64,000 bases of DNA from Balanoglossus misakiensis (taxonomy: Eukaryota; Hemichordata). The notes below the pieces were generated by a model. That model did no database searches, had not been told where the DNA came from, and saw nothing but the letters and a program-made list of their open reading frames with translations. Location of the stretch: the NCBI GenBank assembly GCA_040954595.2, contig CM082582.2, forward strand, positions 8,866,001 to 8,930,000. The letters are read 5' to 3'. Below, in pieces: positions 36,185 to 50,609 of the stretch (its first letter is position 1; each line of letters opens with the position of its first letter). Position numbers and translations under genes: made by a program.

Positions 36185-39100
36185 ATGGGAACCAAGGGAA
36201 GACAGCTGAGGCTTTTGCTCTGGAAGAATTTCATTCTACAGGTAAAGTTTGACTTTATATTTTTTTATTTCCATTTTGAATTTTCCAAAAACTCATGAGG
36301 AAAGGTCGGTCACCAGAAATATAGTCAAAATCCTTCATTTGTGATATAGTTTACCGGGTAAATATTTATAGATCTCACATCATTTAGGAAAAGTAAGAAT
36401 ATATGATGATGATATGACCAAGAATATCTACAAAATCCTATCTCTCACATATTCATCTGCAAAAAAAATTGTTGTTGCTATTTATAATTTAGCATGACTT
36501 TCTGGATATTTTAAGCCATACGTGAACGATCCTGTTGAATTTTATGTAAGCGTGAAGCTTACGCAATATTTCTTTTGTGTGATTCAGAGAATTGTTGCTT
36601 ATAAAATGAAAATAATTGTGCCATTCAGATATTTACGTGTTATTATCACACTAAATTATCTTTATGTTTCCGACACTGAACAGCAAGTAAGAAATAATGG
36701 TGTGCCAGCTATGAAAAATTGTTTTGTCATATTACAATAGAATAAGGCATTTAAGCCATTATAGCTGAATTATCGATTTGAAAGGTGTTCCTTGTCCTAC
36801 AGAATTATAGGTGTTCTGTATGTAATTGTGCTCAGTATGATAGGTCATCCATGATCAGCTAGCTGTGTGGTCTTCACATGCATTTTCTTTGGCGCAGTGA
36901 ATTAGCCAGGTTTTGGTGCAGAACCAAAATTGTATGAACACGACTCTGTATTATGCTGTGTGCATATTATAATCAAGACATTTTTCTTCCCTCGGGATGG
37001 CATGCATTTATGATCGCCATCTCTCAGAGAATGGGACTGATTTCTTAATCATCTGTTCTGAATGCCGTCTGGTCATTCTCTTCTTGGCCGCCGGGTTAAT
37101 ATTTAAAATCAATCAGAACTGCACCACTTCTATTGCAGAAAAATCTAGCTTATAAATTCAAATGTCAGTACAGTGTGACAGACTGTTCTATAGAGCTGCA
37201 TTCTGGGAAAACATTGCTACCAGGTCTCTTCACATAGAGCAAGAAGCTGACAAAAGGCATCACAAGAAGACAGTGTCATTTGTGATATTCAGTTTTAGAG
37301 CTCCGACTGTGGGGCAACCCTGAAATTTGACGACCTCAGAACTTCTTCTCATATTCTCACATTCTTCTCATGTTCACAGTGTTCCTTTCTATGTCTTTTT
37401 GCACTTCTAGTTTCGTCGACCGATTGGTACAGTATTTGAAATCCTTATACCTGTGGCCTTGGTAGCATTACTCATATTAGCAAGGTAAGTCTTGCCTGCA
37501 ATTTGTGTTGTTTGAATTTTCACCAAAAACCTTGAAAATGAGTGAAAGTTGCTTCAGCAATCACAATTTATTGTGTTGAACATCATAGATTTGACAAAAG
37601 CCTCAGCCACAGCCTGTCAAGCCAGCTGGCTATAACCAGTCAAGAATTCTTCATACATTACAATTAGCCTTGCAGTCACTGGTGTTCCCATGAAAGTCTT
37701 GAGTCAATCCTTTTTTTTATCATAGAATCAATTCACCTGATTCACGCCACTTTTTAAGATGAAACCCCACCCACACACTCACTATATCGTATTTGTTTGT
37801 CTCTGGGATCATTTGTCGCCATGGTGAAATCTTTGCTAACGTCATTATTTGATTAATTATTCATTTCCTTTTCTTTTATTTTTCATTTCTTTCCTCTTTA
37901 GAGTCCTCATCAGTCCAGAGAATTTTTGCTTCTGTGAGTAGCTTCTCTGGGCATTTTCAGTTTAATTCTGCAATAGACTAGTATTATTTTGTATTTAGTT
38001 TGTTTTGTAGAATATGAATGGCTGGAGTGGATGCTAGCATAAGCATGCGTTGAGCACAAATTAAAGTCAAGTTTGCATTATGTGTACATGTATAATTAGT
38101 CTAGTACTTTGTTGATATTTCGATGCGTGTAAAACTCTTCAGCATTTTCATTCAATGTACCAGTTGTTTTGACATGAGTATCATTTTGTTCATTTGCTGG
38201 CATTGTTGTATTTTGCTTGCAGAGGATATAGCTCTCCCTTCTCTGTGCATTACATCATATTAAGAAAAAAACAATGAAAGGTATATCTGCTCTTGACAGA
38301 TGAGTAATTGTTGTACTTTTCTCTCTCTTTTCAGCCAAGTTTGATCCGTACGAGTTTGATCCCGCATCATGCAACACCACAGCATGCCCAAAGCTGACTT
38401 ATTTCCCACAAACCGATTTATGTAAGTACACAGAGAGATATGTTTCATTACAAGAATTTCAATGTCTCCACTCTGGCTGTGAATTTCTGTATGTCAGGCA
38501 TGTCTTGCTGTATAGAGGCTACATAGTACAAGTCATTTTTGGCCTCCTGAATTTTGTGATCCAGCGGAGCTTGGATGGAATATAGTTGTCACTCTGTAGA
38601 GGTAAATGCACTGGCATATAACAGCACTGTCTGGTTAATATTTTTTCATGTCCCATTCTGCTTTCGAACGTGGCGTGGGCACCGTGAATGACGTCATTTT
38701 TAACACCTTGCATTGTAGAATCAAGGACAAGCAATTATCCATCTCAGAAGCCTAGTTTAATTGTTTCATTTTTCCCCCCTTAAAATACAGCTCGGTCAAT
38801 TATGACAGAGGTGGAAACAGCAACACAGGTAGCGCTGTCTCCCACAGTGTTTTTGACGGAAGAAGAGTTGGCGAAGACGGCATCGGAAGAAGATACGGAA
38901 TACTATGCAGGTAAAGTTAGGGACTGTGCATGTAATTCCTGCATGGTCGATTGGCTGGTGATTACTGACAGCAAAAGTGAAAAAGCACGGCCATTGAGGG
39001 TTTTTTTGTTAGCCTAGAATCTTACTGTCAATTTTTCAAAAAAATTCTAACCATTGACTCTCCACCTGTACACAGCTGTTGTGTTTGATTTCGCGGAGAG

Positions 39101-42100
39101 TGCCACCAGCCTTCCCATGGATGTCAGCTACAGCATTCGTATATCGCACAAGTACGCATCCAGTCAGGAGGACACTTTCTACACGGAGAGACAGTATCCG
39201 TTCTTTCAAGTGCCCGGACCCGTGAGAGAGAAGTAAGCATTAGTGTTTGGGAGATTGTTAATTTCTTCAGCTGGACAGACAGTGTCATGTGCAGAAATTC
39301 ACAAAGCCCTTTTGCTTGCTAAAACTATAAAATGGAGAGATTGTACTTTGGTCGTTACTTTGTTCTAATTTCTATTTGTCAATTTGCAGTTTTTACACAG
39401 ACAGATTCCTGCAAATCCAGAAGGCTGTGGATTTTGCCATCATCAAAATGCAGGCCGACATTTACGGAACAACTGACGGGTTATCAGACTTTGATATGAA
39501 AATGCAGGTCAGTATACAAAAAACAAACAATCTTTTCTTGACAAAAAACAGAGAACGCAAACTTGATATGGTGTAATGTGGTTATACTGATTCATTTCAC
39601 AGCAATATCCATACCCAAAATACAGCAACGACGGTTTCATTGGCATCATATCCGGAGTTCTACCTTTGCTTTTGTGCCTGGCGTTCATCTACACTGCTGG
39701 GGTCATTGTCAAGGTGAGACACGTACTCTAATTAGTGTTAGTATTTGCAACTGTTTAGTATTTTAGCATATGTTTAAATAAACTGCAGGTTGCGTTTACA
39801 AAGCAAACACTAAACGTTTCAACCTGCTTTGTGCAATAGACAGGAGTCAGACTGTAATACAGTTACATGTACATAAGAGTATACAAAGTATACATAATGC
39901 ACGTTTTATTACGTTTCCTCAGGAACTTGTGTTCGAGAAGGAGACAAGAATGAAAGAGAGTATGAAGATGATGGGGCTGTCCAACTGGATACACTGGTTG
40001 GCATGGTTTCTCAAGTGTTTCATATTTCTGATGATCACCGGACTCTTCATTGTCATCGTCTTGAAGGTCAGTTGTGACAAAATGTGTTTTTTTCCCCCCA
40101 ACATTTCATACATGTACATTTAGTTCTTAGCATTGCAATGAGATGGATTGATTGTTCAACCAAACTTAACAGTGGTCACCTCCTGTGTTGCATACATGTT
40201 GTATATACTTGAGCAACAGTGATGAGGGACACTGAGCAACAGAAATGGGGTACATTTACACTCTCTAGTGGCAGTAACTGCATAAACTCTTGTTTTAATT
40301 TCCTCCCACAGGTCGGTAAGATATTTGAATACAGCGACGGTGTCGTGATTTTTCTAGTGTACGTCTGCTGGATCTTGGCCTCCATTTCGTGGAATTTTGC
40401 CCTCAGCGTGTTCTTCTCCAAGAGTAAGGTAGCTCTGATCGTCGGCATGGTTCTGTGGTATCTCAACTATATGCCCTACTCGTTCATCGCAAGGCCAGAT
40501 ATCTATGACAACATGAGCAGGTATAAAGATTCATTCTGACATAATTGCTAAAAATCCGATGTGTAGGATCAGCTACCACTATTATTGAAATTGGACTTAA
40601 GTTTTGTGAGTTAAGCTGAAACGAAGACTGCAGTGCCTAAGAGAGAATTGTACTGTTCAATGTTATTGGGAGATTCAAATTTTCTTGCTAAAAAATGAGA
40701 TTACTACAAAATGTACTTAATTTTGTTACATGTGCTCACTTTCTGTCCAAAAATATAGATTTTCAGGGAGGAATTTTAAAGTCTATACATTTTCTCTTTT
40801 GTTCTGGACCACAGCTCAGCCAAGGCAGCTGCCTGCTTGTTATCCAACACATGTATGGGTATAGCGGCTCAGATCTTCGCCCAGCGCGAATCCCAGACTG
40901 TGGGCGTCACTTGGTCCAACCTAGCCAAACCAGTGACGGTCGACGACAACTTCTCCATGGCTATTCTCATTGTGATGTTGTTGATAGACACTGTTCTCTA
41001 TGGAATTGTAGCATGGTGAGTTGACACAAGCTGTATTCGCGTGTATCCCCAGTTGGCCTGGCTTTAATGTAGAAATGAAGTGGATTTGTTTGTGAGAATT
41101 CATTTTTAACAACTGTCTGTGACTTTTTACCATGACAGGTATGTGGAAGCAGTATTTCCAGGCACCTATGGTATCCCAAGACCGTTCTATTTCCCATTCC
41201 AAGCATCCTACTGGTGTGGCAGGAGAGACAATAATGTTGTAAACATGGACGATGTAAGTGCAGTGTACCAGTGGTAGTTTACTTTTGCAGATTCTTAAAG
41301 CCACAGCAGCTGCCACTTTTAGCATATTTTTAATAAATGAAATACTTCAATCTTCTCCTTATTCTCTTGCAATTGGCGACTGAAGAAACGGGTGCCACAC
41401 CTTTTACACTCAATTTTTCACGAACCCTGTTTAAAACCCATTTGCATTGTCACAGCTTGGTATGAGTAACCGTCGACAGGGGAGTCACAACCACGAGGCA
41501 GAGCCGACAAATCTCAACATCGGAATCAGTATCAACAACCTGAGCAAAGTTTACAAGGTAAGGAACTGCCGCTATTGACAACAATTCAGCATTTCTACCT
41601 GGTAGTGGGATTGTACATGTGCATGTACTTGTATGGTGGACAGTTCCTTGCTTTCAGTGGCCCAATATACTGTGATATATGAACTGTTTTCTTGTCGTAG
41701 AGAATATTTACTACATCACTAAAATGTCATATTGGGCTGGCAGGCACACTGCAAAGAACAGCACAGAATTGCAGCCAAAAGAGTGATAAAAAATACAACT
41801 GCAGTACTCTAGGAATCTTTCCATGCAGCTACCGAGTAATTTTGAACAAAACACAATGTCTCTGAAAAATGTAATAGAAGCTCAACGAACTCAGTGATAA
41901 AATTTCTAACAAAATTCTTGCCTCCTAGAGCTCTGTCGGAAACAAACTTGCGGTCGATACGCTGAGCATGAATATGTTCGAGGGACAGATCACTTCCCTG
42001 CTCGGACACAACGGCGCCGGCAAGACCACCACCATGTCCATACTGACCGGACTGTTCCCACCCACCGCCGGAACAGCCACCGTGAATGGATTCTCCATCA

Positions 42101-45100
42101 ACACCGACATGGACAGCGTACGTCAAAGTCTCGGCCTCTGTCCACAGCACAACGTACTGTTTGATCGACTCACAGTGAAGGAACACTTGGAGTTTTTCAT
42201 TGCGCTGAAGGTAAAAAAATACTTTGGGGTCTCCTGGAAAAGGCCTGAAAGTTATGGAATGTTACATAAGTTTAATTCTTTGACGATTTAAACCAAGGTT
42301 CTTGCATGTACATTTGTGTTAACATTTCAAGATCTGGCCAGTCTAGTGGGCCTCAGGGACACCCATTTTCAAAAAATGGAAAAATGATCCAGACTCACAG
42401 TTGGACATATTCAGATAATACAGCTGTGTGTGTACACTTTGCAGGGTAAAAGTGGTCCAGAAGCCAAGAGTGAAGTGACAACCATGATCGCAGATTTGCA
42501 GTTAGTGGACAAGACCGACTGGCAATCGTCCAAGCTTTCTGGTGGAATGAAGAGAAAACTCAGGTAAATACAATGTATTTATTTGCACTTGAGCACGTCC
42601 GACCAGCCTACTTACTGCCCCTGGACCCACCTAGATGATGGACACAGCTTTCTCACACTGGCCACTGGGAGTTTGTTTTTTTTTTGCTCTGGTGCAGAAG
42701 TTTCTAGCATATGACATGTCCACGCGTGAATGTTATTTGCACATGCAGTACTAACATGTGCTTTGATTTTTCTGGGTTTTTTTTCCAGCTGTGCCATTGC
42801 TCTGGTTGGTGGCTCTAAAGTCATCATCCTGGATGAACCCACGTCCGGAATGGATCCGTATGCCAGGAGAGCCACTTGGGATTTGCTGCTCAAGTACAAG
42901 TCCGGCAAGACCATGGTGCTCACCACACACTTCATGTGAGTAAAACAAAACTGCCGAGGGCACTTTGATCCGCCAATCACATTTATTTTGAAATAAATAA
43001 AAGCTAAGGAAAGGACTAAATTATCTTGTAATTAGCCACATATACCCTACATGTACTAGTAAACCTTTCTTATGACAGGGATGAAGCTGACTTGCTGGGA
43101 GATCGTATTGCTATCATGGCCAACGGACAGCTCATGTGCAGCGGTTCTTCATTATTCCTCAAGAACAGGTGAGTCAGTTTGGTTTTAAAACCTTCAACCC
43201 CTGTTTCATCATTTAGAGATCCATCTTTGCCACAGAAAATGATGGGTTTGGACTGAACCATGGTGGTGAAAGGGTGAATTCAACAGGTGGTTATATTTCC
43301 CCTCCACAGGTACGGCATTGGCTACCATGTGAACCTGGTGAAGAACGCAGGCTGTGACAGGATAGCGATCGACAGCTTGATCAAGACCCACGTACCCCCT
43401 GCAGAGCTGGTCAGCGATGTTGGTGCAGAGCTGTCGTACATCCTACCCAGAGATAACAGTGCAGCGTTCACGTCATTGTTCAAGGAGTTGGAAGGTGCGC
43501 GTTTGGTTGTGGTGTCTGCAACTGCAGCTAAATCAAAAATGGACGTCTGCGGCGAATGTTGATAATGTCTGAAAATTGCTGAAAATTTATTTTCTGTAAA
43601 CATTCTGTGGCAAATGACCAGACCTGACTTTTGTTCCAATATTTTTTGTTCACCTCAGAGAACCTGTCCACGTTAGGCATCGACAGCTATGGGGTGTCTG
43701 TCACAACCATGGAGGAGGTCTTCATGAAAGTAGACGAGACTGCAGACGACGGCGAGGATGAGAATGGAGACGTCAAGGAGGCTTTGCCGGGAAACGGCAC
43801 AACAACTGACAACGACAACGCCATGCTGGTCAAACCGGCAAACAGTGCTTTGATCGACTTCTCATCTTTACCCGACCCAGAGGACCCAGAAGCACATAAA
43901 GGTATAATGTTTTAATGTTATTATTAATCACCCAGTTTCTCCCCCAACTGCTAGCTATCAGTGAAGTCACATGACCAGACAGAATTTTTTACATTGTTCG
44001 CCCTGAATCATTGCTTTTACTTTGTGTGATTTTTTTAAAAACAAAATTTGCTTTGACTGAAATTCCTGCATATTCCTTGCTCTAAAGGTTGCTCTCTTTT
44101 ATTCTTGTACTTTCTTGTGAATATTTGTAAACAATATTTTGTGCTCGCTTCTGTCCTGTTGCAGATTTTTCTGCTGACCTTTCTAGCATATGCCGACTTA
44201 TTTTAATTTTTTTGCAGATTTTATTATCTTGATAAATACAGACAATTACTTTATCAATATTTGTATTATATAATCATATGTCTGAAATGCATTTCCAGAT
44301 GTGAAATACAGTCTGCATGGTTTTAATGCTTGCAATACCTGGCAAAGATGACCCTTTCTAGTTGTACACCCTTCAACTGAACTCCAGTTTCCTCCTAACC
44401 CCTTTTGCATGATTTTTTCTTCCACAGTCCTCTCCTGTTGTCATCTTCCTTCTAATCTAATGAACTTATTACTAACAAGCACAAGGTAAACCCATGCGTG
44501 TGCCCTCCACACTAACAGAAAGAGTGAATAAAAATTGTACTGGACAAAAACCAGATTTTGTACTGAAATTTTATTGACATAGCGACCAATCAGTCAGCAG
44601 AACAAAGCTGATACTTCAGTGTCCCCTTGATTGTTCACTCTTAATTCAAATCACAAACACTGCTGACATTACATGTCCCAAAAACATCTTGGTGGTGATG
44701 TTGATGCATTCACACTCACAAATCTGACACGTACATCTCGTCATAAAAATTTGTCTTGTCTCCACATCTTTATCAATTCATCCGCCTACCTTGTATACAT
44801 GTACACATACTAACCAAATCTATAAGTACTGAGAGAACTGCATATTCAAGTGACAATTCATCTTGTACACATACTAACCATGCATTCTCCATGCTTCATT
44901 TCTGCCACTCTCTTTTTCTCAAACTAAAACCATCCATATGCTATCTCACGGGATCCATGCATCCTCCGCCCACAGCTAAACATCTCAAACCTAAAGCCAG
45001 CACATCTACGCAGAACATCACTAACGTAAACGTTGATGAGTCAAGCTTTACTCAAACAGGTAGCCTTCATGACAGATTCATGCATCAATTTTATGTGTCA

Positions 45101-48100
45101 TATAATATATGGTATTGTGATCATGTTATATTTTGCTGTACATGTATTTTTTAACTGAGCTGTTGCATCCTGTGTGTGCTTCCCTTTCATTGACAGATAG
45201 TGCACGCAGAAGCAACACCGTAGGGCTTCATATCCAAAAATCTCCCGTCTATGCAGATAAAATCAGTATGATCGCAGATTTCAGCTCTGCTTTACCGTGC
45301 TTGCTGTGTCTTTCACTGTCGAATGGCTACCGTATAATCCTTCAATTAAGCTCCACCCATGATTAGGCACCAGGCAGACATGAGTCTGTTGCATTTAACC
45401 CTTGGATAAGCACCGGGAAAGTCTGGAAACTTTTGGCAAAATGCTACCAAAAACAGGGCTGCCTTTTCAAAAAGAATGATAAGATGACGAGGCAATATAT
45501 ACCCAATTTTAGGAGCCACCAAAATGTGAAAATGTAGCAAAGTGGGGCTTAATTGAAGGCACATATACACTTTCTTGGTCTGTGTCCTCCAAACAGTAAT
45601 ACACTTAAAGGGACAAAGTCACTAACTTTTGACATTATTTGACCATGATTCAAAGAGTATAGCAAATGAAGATAAACCAAAATAATGTCAAAAGTTGTCC
45701 ACTTTGTTCCTTTAATGTTTCACCCTATTTTCACGTCCTGTATTTGATATTTGTTCTGTTGTCTGGGTTCTAGATTTGGATGTCAAGGTGAAAGTTCTCT
45801 GGCTCAAATTCTAACAATTTCTTTTGTAGGAGCCACATTCTTTCTCATTGTGAAAGATATTCCCCTGAAAGAGAATTGGCAGTATAGAAATTTATCAAGT
45901 CCTTTGTACACTTTCTGAGTAAGAGTGTTTATGGTTTAACATGTATTTGTGATTGCTAAACATCTTTCTTACTCTCATCTTTACCACTTCACTTGCAGAC
46001 TTGTTGAAACAATAAATACACACACGATTGTTAAAAAAAATTGAAATTGTTGTCACCCTCAAATATAAAATGGACACTCTGTGAACCATCGTTGAACCGA
46101 GATAGTGCACACATACATGAGGTGATCTGATAGCAAAAGTTTCACACACAAAAAATATTGCTTTCAACAAGTCTGATCTCAGTCTCATAGCACTCTTATT
46201 ATGCATGCTGCACTGCTCACTCAGTGGTTAACCCTGTCACCCCTACGTTCCCTGCATTTGGATTCAACCACCCCAGTGAAATCACTGGGGACCGGACCAA
46301 ATGGTGGCAGCGAGAGGGGTGGGAATTGCATGATCGAGCTAACACACGCATGTCTGTACTATTGTAGATTATTTGACCGGCTGCAGCTTGAAATGGCAAC
46401 AGTTCGTAGCCATGTTCATCAAGCGATTCTTGAACAGCAAGCGCGACATCAAAGCCGTGGTCACTCAGCTGTTGCTTCCGATGCTCTTCATCTTGTTCGG
46501 TCTGCTGGTCGAGGTGACCAACGAGCCGACCGCGTCTGATCCCCCACTGGAGATGACGCTGTCTAATCTGGCCTCGCCCGAGCTCGGAAACATGAAAGGT
46601 TACTACGCCGATTTGCGGGGAAACGGTCAAAATCTGATGCTGTTCAGGGTCAGTCTGAATCTAGTTTGCAAAGCTCTCTAATATGCATGGAATATCAATC
46701 TGAATCTAAATGCACATGATTGCAGTAGCAACTGCCATCGCTTCCTGCACATTGAGAAAAACAACTAACAACGCTGCAGTACACTTTAATGGCCAAGCAA
46801 ACAATTTCACTTCCTTGAAACATGATTGTTGTGACTTACTGAGGTCTTGCGAGACTTTGAACTTTAAAGGTAGAAAGAATCTAAGACTATAAGTGAAATG
46901 TTTTCTGTGATGAGAATTAACGAAGTAAATGTGACATTCCTTTCATTTCTAGGATTTGGATACATACCTGTCTACCGTATCCATGGATGTAACTAACGTG
47001 ACGACTGAAACGGACACAATCGAAATGAACAACGCCGGCAGCCTGATTGATGGAACAGCCAAGAGCAGCAACGCAGATTGCTGTTCGTACACCAATCAAG
47101 TGCTGAATGATCAATGTGTCAGTGTGGTACGTACGTCAATCTTTCCATCAAACTGCCCCCTGCCACAACATTTTCTGCCTACATATACTTCTATGTTGCT
47201 ATACATAAGACTAAAACATAAAACTGCTTGTCCTTCTGTAAATACCATAACTTTTGGGGAAATGAATAAAAGATCAAGATTTTTTTTTTCTTTCAGATTA
47301 ATGTCAATGGTGAGGCCAGCTCAATCTGTGATGATTATACCGATTTTGGATATGCGGATTGTACAAGTTGTATTACAGGTTACTTGTAAGTACCTTGTAG
47401 ACCAGTTTGTACATCTTGTATGTACCTGAGTCTGAGATCCATTCAGAGGACTGATTTTGTATGCCTATTTGCTACAGGGTGGACTTTGAATGACTGTTGG
47501 TGCGTCATGTTTTGGCAATCACACAGACATCAGTGGATTCTCACATCCCAAAATTTGTTTCTTCATAAAAATGCATCTCTTCATCCAGGAACACCGATCA
47601 GTGTCCAATAGGCGTCAACAGCAGCATCTTGGACGACCCACTGACGTATTTTGAGGAGTTCATCCTGAGAGACAGCAACAGCGAGGAGTACTTCGACACG
47701 CACCTGTCGGGTTTCACCATGACCGACAGCGAGGAGGATGAAAACAGAACTGTGCTCAACGTCTGGTACAGTAACCAGGTGGGTCCCAATCTGTTCCGAC
47801 CTTCCATCCCATCTCTGATCTTCTCACTGTGGAGTTTAGCCTGCACATTGACTGTAGTTTAGTGTTCACAGACTACCATGCATTTGATAGCAAGCATTTT
47901 CCAGTCAAATTTCATGAAAGAGACGCCATTTTATTTGTTATTTTCTCCCTCTAGGGTTACCACATATCAGCTTCTACCCTAGTTGCAGCCGACAATGTCA
48001 TTCTGCAGTATTTCACCAATTCCAGTTTCTCCATCAAAACCACGAACTATCCACTGCCACTCAGTGCTGCAAGTAAGGTGGGTATATATAAACAACATTA

Positions 48101-50484
48101 TTCAAATTGAAATAAATAATGCTTACATTTTCTGTTCACCCATTCTGGGTTCAAGTGAATATACACATTGGCCCTTGGGTCAGTTTGGTTTTAAAATGCC
48201 ACCATATATCCAACCGCATCACCTGGAATTCTTTACAGGTTGAGGCAGTACAGATAGACTTTGGTGCCGTTGGTTTGGCCATCTTAATCACCTTCGGAAT
48301 GGCTTTCTTAGCAGCGAGCTTCTCTCCGTTTATTGTCCAGGAAAAGGAAAGCAAGGTAAAGTTGCAAGAGTTTAACATCTTTCTGTTGAAAGATCCATTC
48401 TCATTAATTGTAATTGTATTTTTTTTTTCATTCTACTGTATGAAGGGACCTGTCTTGACTAATGGTATACAATGCATATATGAATGTATGTATGTATGTA
48501 TTGGTTAATGTATGTTTGTTTTTTTCCTTGGCAGGCGAAACATCTTCAATTTGTCAGTGGAGTGGACGGCGTCAGTTACTGGACCGCGACGTTCGTCTGG
48601 GATTTCATCAACTACCTGATTGTGTTCGTCTGCATATGTATCATGTTTGCGGCCTTTGACACGGACTCCTTCAGCGGTCGCAACTTTGGCAGCGTGGTGG
48701 TTGTCATGGTAACTGTACTCTTCTTTCTATGATAAAGCTTGCAAGGCTTAAACAGCTAGCAAAGGGATAGAAATTTAACTACGATTCTAACATTTGAAAT
48801 CTAGGGTGGTAATCGACCTAAGCAATCCAGAAAAATTACAAAAAATAACTGTTTCTGTGTTTCTGCTTTTCTATTATCCACAGTTGCTGTTTGGACTGGC
48901 TGCGTTACCGCTGGTGTACTGTTTTACATTCATGTTCAAGAACCCACTAGCGGCCTACAATTTGATCACGTTCCTCTTCGCAATGGTCAGCATGGTGAGT
49001 TCTTTCAAACAAAAGATATTCTTGGAAAATCCTGGGGCTCTTGCAGTCCTCAAAATCTTGGGAAAGTCGATTTGTACCGTGTTCATATCCCAACCCAGCT
49101 TTTAATAATGCAAGCTATGGAATGATACTTTTCCTTATGGAAGGTACATTTGTGTAATCATGCATTTTGTGTTGATAGGTATTTTTCAAATGGGATAATT
49201 GCATTGCAGACAGAAATAGAGGCTTTGCTCAATGCTGTGTTACAAGCATCATATGGTCAAGTTCATCGAGTTGCAAGCGTCATACGATCACTGAATTTCT
49301 TGAATATTTTTTCCATGTTACTGTAGGGAAGCTTGATCGCTGTCTTCATACTGGACGCCACAGGCGAGACGGAGGAAGCGGACATCGTGGACTATGTCTT
49401 CATGTTATCTCCAGCTCACGCCCTGGGTCAGGCCATGGTGTCGATCGCAGTCAACCACGAGATCCGCAAAACGTGCACGGTCTCAGCACTGTGAGTTTTT
49501 ACCGCAGAACAATTTGGTTAAATGTAGTGTGTGCATTAACATTAAATGCCTGAACTTTGTTTGCTCAGAATTGACAAAAAAAATTCCTCAAAAGCTAGAA
49601 TAACCAGTTTGGGGATTCAAATGTTTCCATACTGTATTCACAACATCCTGACTGAAATATTGACCTGTAATTTCCACGCAGCAATAAATACCTGTGTTCC
49701 CTGTCCAATGCAACTTACCATGAGAATAACTTTGCGTGGGAGGCCCCAGGCATTGGAGTACACTGCACTTATCTGGCTGTAGAAGCTGTGGTCTACTTTC
49801 TCCTTGTGTTGCTCATCGAGGTAGGTGTATACCCTGAGAGTGTGGTCTGTTTCAACGGACCTCTTTAGAATTCACATTTTCTGTCTTTGACATGTGAAGT
49901 AATATATCTCTGTACTGGAAGTTTTGTAGATGGGTTGTATCTTTTTAATCTTTACCAACTGAGGTTTTTACAATGGTCATATTTCTCCATTCTACAGGTG
50001 CGTTTCTTCATCCCAGCAAGATCTGCCTCAGTCTTGAAAGGTCACGGGGAAGACAAAGATGAGGTAAGGTTTAATTGGTCTACTCCAGAATAAAGTGTGA
50101 CACACAGACTACTGCAGGGTTCTATGAAATAGAGACGCAGAATAAATCAGGTGACAGTGATACAGACGGTCAGCCCATATTACCCGTATTCCTTGCTTAG
50201 ATTCTCACTGAAGTTATTATGATTTTTTTCTTCCGCACAGGACATTGATGTGAACCAGGAGAGAGCCCACATCAAAAGTATGGATAAGAGTGCCTACGGT
50301 GAGATGGCTGTCGTCATGAAGAATTTGACCAAGGTGTACCACGGTATCATCCGGTCAGCCCCCAGACCGGCTGTAGATTCGCTGTGTTTGGCCATCCCGA
50401 AGGGACAGTGCTTTGGTTTGCTTGGAATAAACGGTAAGGAATTGATGGTGTTGATGATGATGGTGGTGGTGGTGGTGGTGGTGG

Positions 50485-50516
<32 letters not shown>

Positions 50517-50550
50517 GTGATGATGATGGCGGTTGTGGTGATGGTGATGG

Positions 50551-50609
<59 letters not shown>

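Noticed and set aside
44428-44484. Possible extra linker exon in ABCA gene A (CCACAG acceptor, AAG|GTAAAC donor)
   Set aside because: It enters in phase 1 but leaves in phase 2, so it would break the frame into the next exon.
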